Assembly (NCBI RefSeq): GCF_023277925.1
Contig: NZ_CP063832.1
Span: 5,563,501 to 5,627,500 of the forward strand
Reading direction: 5' to 3'
DNA: 64,000 nt
From: Pseudomonas entomophila
GTDB lineage: Bacteria > Pseudomonadota > Gammaproteobacteria > Pseudomonadales > Pseudomonadaceae
Both the position numbers and the translations under genes were made by a program. Below the pieces are notes generated by a model. The model ran no database searches. It was not told the origin of the DNA and saw only the letters and a program-made list of their open reading frames with translations. Each line of letters opens with the position of its first letter. Within the stretch, counting starts at the first letter, position 1. Positions 8,090 to 16,689 of this stretch are shown here, one piece after another.

Positions 8090-9613
8090 TTACTTCACTT
8101 CCACTGCCAGGCTTTGGGCGATCTTGCTTTGCCACAGCGCAGGGCCGGTGATGTGCACCGACTCACCCTTGCTGTCCACCGCGACGGTGACCGGCATGTC
8201 CTTCACTTCGAACTCGTAGATCGCTTCCATGCCCAGCTCGGCGAAGGCCAGGACCTTCGACTTGCGGATGGCCTGGGCCACCAGGTAGGCGGCGCCGCCG
8301 ACGGCCATCAGGTACACGGCCTTGTTGTCCTTGATCGCCTCGATGGCGGTAGGGCCGCGCTCGGACTTGCCGATCATGCCCAGCAGGCCGGTCTGCTCGA
8401 GGATCTGGCGGGTGAACTTGTCCATGCGGGTGGCGGTGGTCGGGCCGGCAGGGCCTACCACTTCGTCACCGACCGGGTCGACCGGGCCGACGTAGTAGAT
8501 GAAGCGGCCTTTGAGGTCGACCGGCAGCTCCTCGCCACGGTTGAGCATCTCGACCATGCGCTTGTGCGCGGCGTCGCGGCCGGTGAGCATCTTGCCGTTG
8601 AGCAGGATGGTCTCACCCGGTTTCCAGCTGGCGACTTCTTCCGGGGTGATGTCGTCCAGGTTGACGCGGCGGGCGCTCGGGCCGGCTTCCCAGACGATTT
8701 CCGGGTAGGCGTCCAGCGACGGCGCTTCCAGCTCGGCCGGGCCGGAACCATCGAGCACGAAGTGGGCGTGACGGGTGGCCGCGCAGTTGGGGATCATGCA
8801 CACCGGCAACGAGGCGGCGTGGGTCGGGTAGTCCATGATCTTGACATCGAGCACGGTGGTCAGGCCGCCCAGGCCCTGGGCGCCGATGCCCAGCTGGTTG
8901 ACCTTGTCGAACAGCTCCAGTCGGATCTCTTCCAGGCGGTTCTGCGGGCCACGGGCCTTCAGCTCATGGATGTCGATGGACTCCATCAACACTTCCTTGG
9001 CCATCACCGCGGCTTTCTCGGCGGTGCCGCCGATGCCGATGCCCAGCATGCCAGGCGGGCACCAGCCGGCGCCCATGGTCGGGACGGTCTTGAGCACCCA
9101 GTCGACGATCGAGTCGGACGGGTTGAGCATGGCCATCTTCGACTTGTTCTCGGAACCACCGCCTTTGGCAGCCACGTCGACTTCGACCTTGTCGCCAGGG
9201 ACGATCGAGTAGTGGATGACTGCCGGGGTGTTGTCCTTGGTGTTCTTGCGGGCACCGGCCGGGTCGGCCAGGATCGAGGCGCGCAGGACGTTCTCGGGCA
9301 GGTTGTAGGCGCGGCGCACACCTTCGTTGATCATGTCGTCGACGCTCAGGGTGGCGCCGTCCCAGCGCACGTCCATACCGACGCGGATGAACACAGTGAC
9401 GATGCCGGTATCCTGGCAGATCGGGCGGTGGCCGGTGGCGCACATGCGCGAGTTGATCAGGATCTGGGCGATGGAGTCGCGCGCGGCGGGCGACTCTTCA
9501 CGCAGGTAGGCCTCGTGCATCGCCTGGATGAAGTCGACGGGGTGGTAGTACGAAATGAATTGCAGGGCGTCGGCGACGCTCTGAATCAGGTCGTCTTGCT
9601 TGATCACGGTCAT
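8090..9613 (-). CDS. fumA: Class I (iron-sulfur) fumarate hydratase
   Basis: 507 residues, full length for the iron-dependent class I fumarases that interconvert fumarate and malate in the TCA cycle. The N-terminal catalytic half includes RPICQDTGIVTVF near residue 64, GGGSENKSKMAML near residue 150 and GIGGTAEKA near residue 190, with cysteines placed to bind a 4Fe-4S cluster. The C-terminal FumA beta-type half begins near residue 330 and includes GKMLTGRDAAHKR and VGPAGPTTATRMD. The start at 9613 follows GAGGAG; a longer frame upstream is not conserved-looking. Being an oxygen-sensitive Fe-S enzyme, it may be under iron control, but no Fur box is obvious here. Confidence 0.95.
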   Translation of the reverse strand: MTVIKQDDLIQSVADALQFISYYHPVDFIQAMHEAYLREESPAARDSIAQILINSRMCATGHRPICQDTGIVTVFIRVGMDVRWDGATLSVDDMINEGVRRAYNLPENVLRASILADPAGARKNTKDNTPAVIHYSIVPGDKVEVDVAAKGGGSENKSKMAMLNPSDSIVDWVLKTVPTMGAGWCPPGMLGIGIGGTAEKAAVMAKEVLMESIDIHELKARGPQNRLEEIRLELFDKVNQLGIGAQGLGGLTTVLDVKIMDYPTHAASLPVCMIPNCAATRHAHFVLDGSGPAELEAPSLDAYPEIVWEAGPSARRVNLDDITPEEVASWKPGETILLNGKMLTGRDAAHKRMVEMLNRGEELPVDLKGRFIYYVGPVDPVGDEVVGPAGPTTATRMDKFTRQILEQTGLLGMIGKSERGPTAIEAIKDNKAVYLMAVGGAAYLVAQAIRKSKVLAFAELGMEAIYEFEVKDMPVTVAVDSKGESVHITGPALWQSKIAQSLAVEVK

Positions 9614-9856
9614 GCAGCGCGCTCCTCTTAAAGACGGGAACATTCGAAAAGGCATTCCGACAGTGCACACCTGTATGTCAGGAACGCCTGGCAAGGCGCC
9701 GGCTGGTCGGGCCGGCACAAAAAAGGCGCGGCAGTATACCGTGACCCGCCGTGGGAAACACCTGCACGTGGTCTGGACCAAGGTCGGCAGGGCGCGGGCA
9801 TCCTTCTTGCTGGCGCCGTAGAATGAGAACACCGCTGCCATCGGACGACACCAAAC

Positions 9857-9890
9857 CCGTAGGGGCCGGCTTGTCGGCGAGCCGGTCTGG
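9857..9890. repeat. Single REP-like palindrome
   Basis: GTAGGGGCCGGCTTGTCGGC followed by GAGCCGG: one diverged copy of the GCCGGCTTGCCGGC REP type, just before the Fe-S flavoreductase gene. Confidence 0.6.
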
Positions 9891-9915
9891 AAACCGCCCT
9901 CACCCTGGAGAACAC

Positions 9916-10836
9916 ATGCCTGAACTTTGCGTGGGCGAACACCGTTGGACGGTGTCGAGCGCCAGCAATCTGCTCGACGTGCTCAACGACGCGGGCTACG
10001 CCGTGCCCTACAGCTGCCGTGCCGGCAGTTGCCACGCCTGCCTGGTGCGTTGCCTGGATGGGCTGCCCGACGACGCCAAGCCCGAGGCGCTGGCGGTGGA
10101 CAAGCGCGAGCAAGGCTGGCGGCTGGCCTGCCAGTGTTCGGTCAGCGGCGACCTGCGGGTGGTCTTGTTCGACCCGCAGCGTGACGGGTTGCCCGCATTG
10201 GTGCGTGAGTTGGCCTGGTTCGGCGATGTGCTGCGCCTGCGCCTGCAACCTGACAGGCCATTGCGCTACCAGGCCGGGCAGCACCTGGTGTTGTGGTGCG
10301 ACGATGTCGCTCGGCCCTACTCATTGGCGAGCCTGCCTGGGGAGGAGGACTTCCTGGAGTTCCACATCGATTGCAGCCGTCCCGGTGCATTCTGCGACCG
10401 GGCCAGGCAGCTACAGGTGGGCGACGCGATGAGGCTTGGTGAATTGCGCGGTGGCGCATTGCACTATGACCCGGACTGGCACACGCGCCCGCTCTGGCTG
10501 CTGGCCGCGGGTACCGGGCTTGCGCCGTTGTGGGGCATCTTGCGCGAGGCGCTGCGCCAGGGGCATCAAGGGGGGATCAGGGTGATGCATGTGGCACGCG
10601 ATCAGGCAGGGCACTACCTGGCCGAGCCGTTGTTGCACTTGGCGGGTGTGAGGGTCGAGTTGGTGTTGGCGGATCAGTTGGAAGACGCGTTGGCGACGTT
10701 GCGGCCGTCTTCACGACAAACGATGGCGCTGGTATGTGGGGCGCCGGGGCGGGTGGAACAGTTTGCGCGGCGGCTGTTCATTGCCGGGGTGCCGCGGAAT
10801 CAGGTCTTGGCGGATGTCTTCACTGAACATGCCTGA
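9916..10836 (+). CDS. Ferredoxin-NAD(P)H reductase-type iron-sulfur flavoprotein
   Basis: 306 residues in two parts. Residues 1-90 are a plant-type 2Fe-2S ferredoxin domain with CRAGSCHAC and a fourth cysteine in LACQC near residue 75. Residues 100-306 are a ferredoxin-NADP+ reductase-like module: RPYSLAS for FAD binding near residue 132, an AAGTGLAPLWGIL nucleotide loop near residue 197 and a VCGAPG strand near residue 276. The order ferredoxin first, reductase second is that of reductase subunits of ring-hydroxylating oxygenases and related flavoproteins. No oxygenase is nearby, so the partner is unknown. The ATG at 9916 has CTGGAG just upstream. Confidence 0.85.
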   Translation: MPELCVGEHRWTVSSASNLLDVLNDAGYAVPYSCRAGSCHACLVRCLDGLPDDAKPEALAVDKREQGWRLACQCSVSGDLRVVLFDPQRDGLPALVRELAWFGDVLRLRLQPDRPLRYQAGQHLVLWCDDVARPYSLASLPGEEDFLEFHIDCSRPGAFCDRARQLQVGDAMRLGELRGGALHYDPDWHTRPLWLLAAGTGLAPLWGILREALRQGHQGGIRVMHVARDQAGHYLAEPLLHLAGVRVELVLADQLEDALATLRPSSRQTMALVCGAPGRVEQFARRLFIAGVPRNQVLADVFTEHA

Positions 10837-10857
10837 TGGCTTTCAGAGCGCCGTGCT

Positions 10858-10928
10858 GGCCGCTTCGCCGGCAAGCCGGCTCCTACAGGGGAGTATGCAA
10901 CGTCCGTAGGAGCCGGCGTGCCGGCGAA
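10858..10928. repeat. REP pair, GCCGGCTTGCCGGC type
   Basis: CTTCGCCGGCAAGCCGGCTC, CTACAGG, a short spacer, then CCGTAGGAGCCGGCGTGCCG. It occupies the space between the convergent flavoreductase and pyruvate kinase genes and may act as a transcription or RNA-decay barrier for both. Confidence 0.85.
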
Positions 10929-10935
10929 TGCCGGA

Positions 10936-12390
10936 TCAACCGACCAGCGGATCACCCACGTGGAGGATCTTCATGCCGTTGGTGCCGCCGATGGTGTGGT
11001 AGCTGTCGCCCTTGGTCAGGATCACCCAGTCACCTTGTTCCACCAGCCCACGCTTGAGCAGTTCGTCGACGGCCGCCTGGCTCACCTTGTCGGCCGGCAG
11101 CGAGGCCGGGTCGAAGGCGATCGGGTAGACGCCGCGGAACATCGACGCGCGCGCCTGGGTGGCGCGGTGCGGCGACAGGGCGAAGATCGGCACGTGCGAA
11201 CGCAGGCGCGACATGATCAGCGGGGTGTAGCCACTTTCAGTGAGGGCGATGATCGCCTTGACGCCTGGGAAGTGGTTGGCGGTGTACATGGCCGCCAAGG
11301 CGATGCTCTCGTCGCAGCGCTCGAAGGTGGTGTGCAGGCGGTGGCTGGACTTCTGGTTGGTCGGGTGCTTTTCAGCGCCCATGCAGATGCGCGCCATGGC
11401 CTGGACGGCTTCGATCGGGTAGGCACCGGCGGCGCTTTCAGCCGACAGCATTACCGCGTCGGTGTTATCGAGCACGGCGTTGGCCACGTCGGACACTTCG
11501 GCGCGGGTCGGCATGGGGTTCTGGATCATCGACTCCATCATCTGGGTCGCCACGATCACCGCCTTGTTGTTGCGACGGGCGTGCTGGATGATCTTCTTCT
11601 GGATACCGATCAGCTCGGCGTCGCCGATTTCCACACCCAGGTCGCCACGGGCCACCATCACGGCGTCGGAGGCGGCGATCAGGCCGTCCAGCGTCTCGTC
11701 ATCGGCCACGGCTTCGGCGCGCTCGATCTTGGCCACCAGCCAGGCGCTACCGCCGGCTTCGTCGCGCAGCTTGCGGGCGTATTCCATGTCCTTGGCGTCA
11801 CGGGGGAACGATACGGCCAGGTAGTCCAGGTCCATTTCCGCGGCCAGCTTGATGTCGGCCTTGTCTTTTTCGGTCAGGGCCGGTGCGGTCAGGCCGCCAC
11901 CTTTGCGGTTGATGCCTTTGTGGTCAGACAGCGGGCCACCGACGATCACCACGCAGCGCAGGGCGTCCGCGGTAGCGGTCTCGACGCGCATGACCACGCG
12001 GCCGTCGTCGAGCAGCAGCTCGTCACCGACGCCGCAGTCCTTGACCAGGTCGGGGTAGTCGATGCCGACGATGTCCTGGTTGCCTTCGGTCAGCGGGTGG
12101 GCGGTGGAGAAGGTGAAGGTGTCACCGACTTTCAGTTCGATGCGCTTGTTGGCGAACTTGGCGATACGGATCTTCGGACCTTGCAGGTCACCCAGCAGCG
12201 CGACGTGGCGGCCGTTCTTGGCGGCGATGTCGCGGATCAGGCGGGCGCGGGCCTTGTGCTCGTCCGGCGTGCCGTGGGAGAAGTTCAGACGTGCCACGTC
12301 GAGGCCGGCGAGGATCAGCTGTTCGATCACTTCCGGCGAGTTGCTGGCGGGGCCAAGGGTGGCGACGATTTTGGTGCGGCGGATGGACAT
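10936..12390 (-). CDS. pykA: Pyruvate kinase (PykA type)
   Basis: 484 residues. It converts phosphoenolpyruvate and ADP to pyruvate and ATP. Visible blocks are RRTKIVATLGPAS at the N-terminus, LNFSHGTPDEH, LLGDLQGPKIR near residue 66, the active-site AKIERAEAV near residue 222, MVARGDLGVEIG near residue 244 and ATQMMESMI near residue 277. A C-terminal allosteric domain follows. The sequence follows E. coli PykA (480 aa) rather than PykF through LLGDLQGPKIR and GGPLSDHKGINRKGGGL. AGGAG sits twelve bases before the ATG. It is divergent from the TPR lipoprotein gene. Confidence 0.96.
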   Translation of the reverse strand: MSIRRTKIVATLGPASNSPEVIEQLILAGLDVARLNFSHGTPDEHKARARLIRDIAAKNGRHVALLGDLQGPKIRIAKFANKRIELKVGDTFTFSTAHPLTEGNQDIVGIDYPDLVKDCGVGDELLLDDGRVVMRVETATADALRCVVIVGGPLSDHKGINRKGGGLTAPALTEKDKADIKLAAEMDLDYLAVSFPRDAKDMEYARKLRDEAGGSAWLVAKIERAEAVADDETLDGLIAASDAVMVARGDLGVEIGDAELIGIQKKIIQHARRNNKAVIVATQMMESMIQNPMPTRAEVSDVANAVLDNTDAVMLSAESAAGAYPIEAVQAMARICMGAEKHPTNQKSSHRLHTTFERCDESIALAAMYTANHFPGVKAIIALTESGYTPLIMSRLRSHVPIFALSPHRATQARASMFRGVYPIAFDPASLPADKVSQAAVDELLKRGLVEQGDWVILTKGDSYHTIGGTNGMKILHVGDPLVG

Positions 12391-12570
12391 GCACAGACTC
12401 CTATAGTGAAGCGCAGCGAAAGGCTACTCCTGAATCTCGCTGTAGTCATTGTTCCGTTGCACTACCTGTGCACGCGTGTGGGTGGCGTTTGAACGGTCGA
12501 GGTATGCTTGCAAATGCCTGTGAAGATTTGTCGAGAAAGGCCGATACACTGCCATCAAAGGAGAATTCCC

Positions 12571-12957
12571 ATGCGCACCCTGATCGTTTTGACCATGGCG
12601 GCCAGTGTCGTCGGCTGCACCCGCTGGTCCATGGACCATCACCTGAACAACGCCTACCGCGCTTACGACCGTGGCGACTGCTCGAAAGTGATGCTGGAGC
12701 TGTCGCAGGTCGACCGCACCAGCCGCGCCCGCCCGTTCATCCACCCGGAAGTGTCGCTGCTGCGCGGCCAGTGCCTGGAGCGCCAGAAGCTCTTCGTCGA
12801 TGCGGCGCAGACGTATCAGTACCTGATCCAGCAGTATCCGCGCAACGAATACGCCTACCGTGCCCAGGCGCGCTTGCAGACGCTGGAGAAGCTGGGGCAT
12901 TTGCGTGGCACGGAAGCGGCGGTGGCCAATCCGGTGAACTCTACACCTTGGCGTTAA
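12571..12957 (+). CDS. Small TPR-like outer-membrane lipoprotein
   Basis: 128 residues with a lipoprotein signal: hydrophobic LIVLTMAASVV then the lipobox VVGC, with the lipidated cysteine at residue 16. There is a tryptophan and no aspartate just after it, so outer-membrane sorting is expected. The mature part is helical with a tetratricopeptide-like pair (NNAYRAYDRGDCSKVMLEL and AAQTYQYLIQQYPRNEYAYR), as in YfiO/BamD-type or tetratricopeptide lipoproteins. The start at 12571 follows AAAGGAGA. An upstream in-frame extension would hide the signal peptide and is rejected. Confidence 0.85.
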   Translation: MRTLIVLTMAASVVGCTRWSMDHHLNNAYRAYDRGDCSKVMLELSQVDRTSRARPFIHPEVSLLRGQCLERQKLFVDAAQTYQYLIQQYPRNEYAYRAQARLQTLEKLGHLRGTEAAVANPVNSTPWR

Positions 12958-13081
12958 TGCCAAGGTTTCCATGATTTCATGTAAAGGGTGCCACCGACTG
13001 GGCTAATCTGTTAAACATGTTGTATCGATTATCGCCAGTACCTTGTCTTCCTGGCTCCAGGTACAGGAACGCGCTGCGACC

Positions 13082-13441
13082 ATGTTCATCGAACGCCATA
13101 TCCAACGCCATCAGCTCCCCTGCGTGCTCAAGGTTTTCAACCGCTTCACCGACCAGCAGATCGGTTACCTGGGCAACGCATCCGAAGATGGTCTGATGCT
13201 GATCAGCCAGCTACCGGTCCTGGTAGGGCCGGACTTCGAGCTGCAACTGCGCGTACCGCTGGCTGGCGGCGGTCTGCAGTTCATAAACCTCACCGCCAGT
13301 TGCCTGTGGTGCCGCGAAGATGAGACCCCCGGGCATTACGATGCCGGGTTCATGTTGCTGCAGGCCCCCCAGGAATATGATGAGTTCGTGCGCTCGTTGC
13401 GGGACTTCTTCAGCTTCCGCCCCATGAACGCTTCTGCCTGA
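13082..13441 (+). CDS. PilZ-domain protein (c-di-GMP binding)
   Basis: 119 residues consisting of one PilZ domain. The paired arginines of the RxxxR motif are seen in ERHIQRHQ near the N-terminus, and the D/NxSxxG motif is NASEDG near residue 33, so both c-di-GMP contact motifs are present. A CLWCRED segment carries two cysteines. No output domain is attached, so it probably signals by protein contact. The ATG at 13082 starts the domain; a GTG-type extension upstream is possible but has no conserved features. Confidence 0.83.
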   Translation: MFIERHIQRHQLPCVLKVFNRFTDQQIGYLGNASEDGLMLISQLPVLVGPDFELQLRVPLAGGGLQFINLTASCLWCREDETPGHYDAGFMLLQAPQEYDEFVRSLRDFFSFRPMNASA

Positions 13442-13503
13442 ACGCTGGCCCAGGCCCCGCACAGCCCGCTAGACTCTGGTCGACCTTGTTACAGGAAGAC
13501 CCC

Positions 13504-14934
13504 GTGAGCTCCAGCATCTTCTGGCACGACTATGAAACCACCGGCATCAATCCGCGTTGCGACCGCCCACTGCAAATGGCCGGTGTGCGCACCGATCTCG
13601 ACCTGAACGAGATCGAGGAGCCGATCAATCTCTACTGCCGCCCTTCGCAGGACATCCTTCCGCACCCGGCCGCCTGCCTGGTGACCTGTATCACGCCGCA
13701 ACAACTGGCCAGCCAGGGGCTGTGCGAGGCGGAGTTCATGACGCGCGTGCACACCGAGTTGGCGCGCCCCGGTACCTGCGGTGCCGGCTACAACACCTTG
13801 CGCTTCGATGATGAAATTACCCGTTACAGTCTCTATCGTAACTTCTTCGACCCCTACGCCCGCGAGTGGCAAGGCGGCAACAGTCGCTGGGACCTGATCG
13901 ACGTGGTGCGTACCGCCTACGCCTTGCGCCCCGAGGGAATCGTCTGGCCGCAGCAGGACGGGCGCACCAGCTTGCGCCTGGAGTTGCTCAGCAAGGCCAA
14001 TGGCATCGAGCACGGCCATGCCCACGAAGCGCTTTCCGACGTGCGGGCAACCATCGCCCTGGCCCGCTTGATTCGTGATCGGCAACCGAAGTTGTATGAC
14101 TGGCTGTTCCAGTTGCGCAGCAAACATAAAGTGATGGAGCAGATTCGTCTGTTGCAGCCTTTGCTGCATGTCTCCGGTCGTTTTTCGGCGGAGCGTAACT
14201 ATATCGGTGTGGTGTTGCCGTTGGCCTGGCACCCGCGCAATCGCAACGCGCTGATTGTGTGTGACCTGGGTCAGGACAGCGCGCCGTTACTGAAGGAAAG
14301 TGCGCAAGTGTTGCGTCAGCGCTTGTACACGCGCCGTGAAGACATGGCCGACGGTGAATTACCGGTGCCGTTGAAGTTGGTGCATATCAATCGTTGCCCG
14401 GTCGTGGCCCCGTTATCGGTAATACGTGCCCAAGATCAGCAGCGGCTGGGGATCGATATGTCGACGTTGCAGTCGCATGCTGACCACCTGGCCAATCAGC
14501 AGGCGATCTGGCGCGACAAGCTGGATATCATTTATGAAGAAGAAGCCTTTGCCCCGGTGGAGGATCCAGAACAACAGCTGTATGACGGTTTCCTCGGGGA
14601 TCGTGATCGGCGTTTATGCGAGCAAGTGCGAAGCGTGGATCCAGCTCAACTGGGCCAGGGGCACTGGATGTTCGATGATACGCGCCTGCCGGAATTACTG
14701 TTCCGCTACCGTGCGCGCAACTTTGCCGACACGCTTGATGAACAAGAGCTCGCGCGTTGGCATGGGTTCTGTCGGCAACGCCTGAGCGACCCGAAGTGGG
14801 GAGCACCCCATACACTCGGCGACTTCGAGGCGGCGTGCCAGAGCAGTTTGGCTAATGCCGACGAGGCCGGGTGTAAGGTGCTGGAGGCTTGGCAGGCCCA
14901 TGCCGGGCAACTGAAAGTGCAGTTCCAGATCTGA
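13504..14934 (+). CDS. sbcB: Exodeoxyribonuclease I
   Basis: 476 residues, matching the 475 of E. coli ExoI, a processive 3'-5' exonuclease on single-stranded DNA used in recombination and mismatch repair. DEDDh-family residues appear as FWHDYETTG (Asp9, Glu11), GYNTLRFDDE near residue 100 and HEALSDVRATIALARL near residue 178. The SH3-like and C-terminal helical domains follow, to a basic C-terminus. The start is the GTG at 13504 with AGGAAG five bases before it; an ATG six codons upstream lacks a site. A strong hairpin terminator follows the stop. Confidence 0.95.
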   Translation: MSSSIFWHDYETTGINPRCDRPLQMAGVRTDLDLNEIEEPINLYCRPSQDILPHPAACLVTCITPQQLASQGLCEAEFMTRVHTELARPGTCGAGYNTLRFDDEITRYSLYRNFFDPYAREWQGGNSRWDLIDVVRTAYALRPEGIVWPQQDGRTSLRLELLSKANGIEHGHAHEALSDVRATIALARLIRDRQPKLYDWLFQLRSKHKVMEQIRLLQPLLHVSGRFSAERNYIGVVLPLAWHPRNRNALIVCDLGQDSAPLLKESAQVLRQRLYTRREDMADGELPVPLKLVHINRCPVVAPLSVIRAQDQQRLGIDMSTLQSHADHLANQQAIWRDKLDIIYEEEAFAPVEDPEQQLYDGFLGDRDRRLCEQVRSVDPAQLGQGHWMFDDTRLPELLFRYRARNFADTLDEQELARWHGFCRQRLSDPKWGAPHTLGDFEAACQSSLANADEAGCKVLEAWQAHAGQLKVQFQI

Positions 14935-14949
14935 ATGCAATGGATAAAC

Positions 14950-14977
14950 AAAAACGCCGGCAAATGCCGGCGTTTTT
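14950..14977 (+). terminator. Rho-independent terminator of sbcB (probably bidirectional)
   Basis: AAAACGCCGGCA-AA-TGCCGGCGTTTTTT: ten GC-rich pairs with A and T tracts on both sides, between convergent sbcB and the MvaT gene. Confidence 0.92.
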
Positions 14978-15006
14978 TATGTCGGAACTGAAGCGCGGTG
15001 CGCGAA

Positions 15007-15384
15007 TCAGTCCAGCAGGGTGGCCCAGCTTTCGACGACGTCGCCGCCCCACTTGGCTTTCCACTCTTTCAGGGTCTTGTGGTTGCCGCCCTTGGTTTCA
15101 ATGACCTCGCCATTGTGCGGGTTCTTGTACTGCTTGACCTTGCGCGCGCGCTTGGTAGTGGTGGTTTTGGCAGTACCGCGTGGCGCTTTGCTCAGTTTGC
15201 TTTCCGGATCGAGCAGGGCGATCACGTCGCGCAGGGACTTGGAGTATTCACCCATCAGGGTGCGCAGTTTGCCTTCGAACTCCAGCTCTTTCTTCAGCTT
15301 GTCGTCTTGCGACAGGTTGGCCAGGCGAGCTTGAAGTTCCTTGATGGCTTCTTCGGTGGCGCGGTATTCGTTGATCAGGGACAT
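15007..15384 (-). CDS. turA: MvaT/TurA-type H-NS family xenogeneic silencer
   Basis: 125 residues with the two-part MvaT layout. An N-terminal coiled-coil oligomerisation region (MSLINEYRATEEAIKELQAR to about residue 60) is joined by a lysine/threonine-rich linker (TAKTTTTKRARKVK) to a C-terminal DNA-binding domain with YKNPHNGEVIETKGGNHKT and KWGGDVVESW. These proteins coat AT-rich, often foreign DNA and silence it. TurA is the name of the P. putida protein found next to purU; other MvaT paralogues exist, so the exact paralogue is inferred from context. The start at 15384 is chosen because it begins the conserved MSLINEYRATEE segment. Confidence 0.92.
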   Translation of the reverse strand: MSLINEYRATEEAIKELQARLANLSQDDKLKKELEFEGKLRTLMGEYSKSLRDVIALLDPESKLSKAPRGTAKTTTTKRARKVKQYKNPHNGEVIETKGGNHKTLKEWKAKWGGDVVESWATLLD

Positions 15385-15683
15385 GGAACGTTCCTTAATT
15401 CGTGTGTAAAGGGACAGTGAGGGCAATAATAGACAGGCGATACTCGCAAGTAAACAATAAAAAAATATTGAATCAATTAATGATGGCGAGTGATAGCACT
15501 ACTGTTAGGTTAAGAAAAATTTACATATTCATGCGGGACAGGGTCATCCCCCCGTAGAAAGAAGGGGGATGTCCTGCGTCGGCCGTGGAGTATGGCTGGC
15601 CCGCGCAGTGTGTCGATCGATACTGCGTTTTTCCCGGCGGCCCGCTAGAATGGGCCCTTTGCGAAGTTTCTGGAGTCTTTCTC
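15385..15683. promoter_or_regulatory. AT-rich divergent promoter region of turA and purU
   Basis: About 300 bases without a gene. The part at 15428-15535 is strikingly AT-rich for this genome, with AATAAAAAAATATTGAATC and AAGAAAAATTTACATATTC, and would be a natural MvaT-binding site for autoregulation. At 15545-15571 CATCCCCC and GGGGGATG form an eight-pair stem upstream of purU. No protein or RNA gene is recognisable. Confidence 0.5.
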
Positions 15684-16535
15684 ATGCGCACCTATCGACT
15701 GGTGATTGCCTGCCCCGACCGTGTCGGCATCGTGGCAAAAGTCAGTAATTTCCTGGCCCTCTACAATGGCTGGATCAACGAGGCCAGCCACCACTCCGAC
15801 GAACAGAGCGGCTGGTTCTTCATGCGCCATGAGATCCGCGCTGAATCCCTGCCGTTCGGTATCGAGGCTTTCCGCGAGGCCTTCGCGCCGATCGCCGAAG
15901 AGTTCTCCATGACCTGGCGTATCACCGATTCCGCGCAGAAGAAGCGCGTGGTGCTGATGGCCAGCCGTGAGTCTCATTGCCTGGCCGACCTGCTGCATCG
16001 TTGGCACACCAACGAGCTGGACTGCGAGATCCCTTGCGTGATCTCCAACCACAATGACCTGCGCAGCATGGTCGAGTGGCACGGTATTCCGTTCCACCAT
16101 GTGCCGGTCGACCCGAAGGACAAGCAGCCGGCATTCGCCGAGGTTTCGCGCCTGGTTCAGGAACACGCGGCCGACGCCGTGGTGCTGGCGCGCTACATGC
16201 AGATTCTTCCGCCGCAGCTGTGCCAGGAATACGCGGAAAAGGTCATCAACATCCACCACAGTTTCCTGCCCTCGTTCGTCGGAGCCAAGCCTTACCATCA
16301 GGCGGCCCTGCGTGGCGTGAAACTGATCGGCGCGACGTGCCACTACGTCACCGAGGAGCTGGATGCCGGCCCGATCATCGAGCAGGACGTGGTGCGTGTG
16401 AGCCACGCCGACAGCATCGAGGACATGGTCCGCTTCGGGCGTGACGTGGAGAAGATGGTCCTGGCCCGCGGCCTGCGCTATCACCTGGAAGACCGTGTGC
16501 TGGTCCACGGCAACAAGACCGTCGTGTTCAACTGA
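15684..16535 (+). CDS. purU: Formyltetrahydrofolate deformylase
   Basis: 283 residues. It hydrolyses 10-formyl-tetrahydrofolate to formate and tetrahydrofolate, balancing the one-carbon pool. An N-terminal ACT regulatory domain (residues 1-80, MRTYRLVIACPDRVGIVA) precedes a formyltransferase-fold catalytic domain starting near residue 90 with KKRVVLMASRESHCL. The catalytic block is NIHHSFLPSFVGAKPY near residues 190-205, followed by GATCHYVTEELDAGPIIEQD. The length is standard for PurU. TGGAG lies ten bases before the ATG. Confidence 0.96.
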   Translation: MRTYRLVIACPDRVGIVAKVSNFLALYNGWINEASHHSDEQSGWFFMRHEIRAESLPFGIEAFREAFAPIAEEFSMTWRITDSAQKKRVVLMASRESHCLADLLHRWHTNELDCEIPCVISNHNDLRSMVEWHGIPFHHVPVDPKDKQPAFAEVSRLVQEHAADAVVLARYMQILPPQLCQEYAEKVINIHHSFLPSFVGAKPYHQAALRGVKLIGATCHYVTEELDAGPIIEQDVVRVSHADSIEDMVRFGRDVEKMVLARGLRYHLEDRVLVHGNKTVVFN

Positions 16536-16689
16536 GGCGAGAACTGGCCGATGGCAGACCCACGTGACAAGGCCGGTGCCGTGGCGCCGCCAACCGTGGG
16601 TGAGGGCTGCCTGGCCCGTTTCGACCCGGATGCATTGAGCGATGAGAATGGCACCGAGTTTCCTGGTGCCTGCGAACTGTGGAATGCGC

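Noticed and set aside
7505..9631. A 708-codon + strand frame across the GNAT and fumarase genes
   Set aside because: It is the antisense of a clear class I fumarase plus a shifted frame of the GNAT gene, with low-complexity His/Asp/Val composition typical of mirrored GC-rich genes.
10918..12492. A 524-codon + strand frame opposite pyruvate kinase
   Set aside because: The - strand carries all pyruvate kinase motifs; the + frame is its shadow.
15545..15571. Stem before purU as a riboswitch
   Set aside because: It is a single stem with no conserved core of a known folate, glycine or purine riboswitch class.
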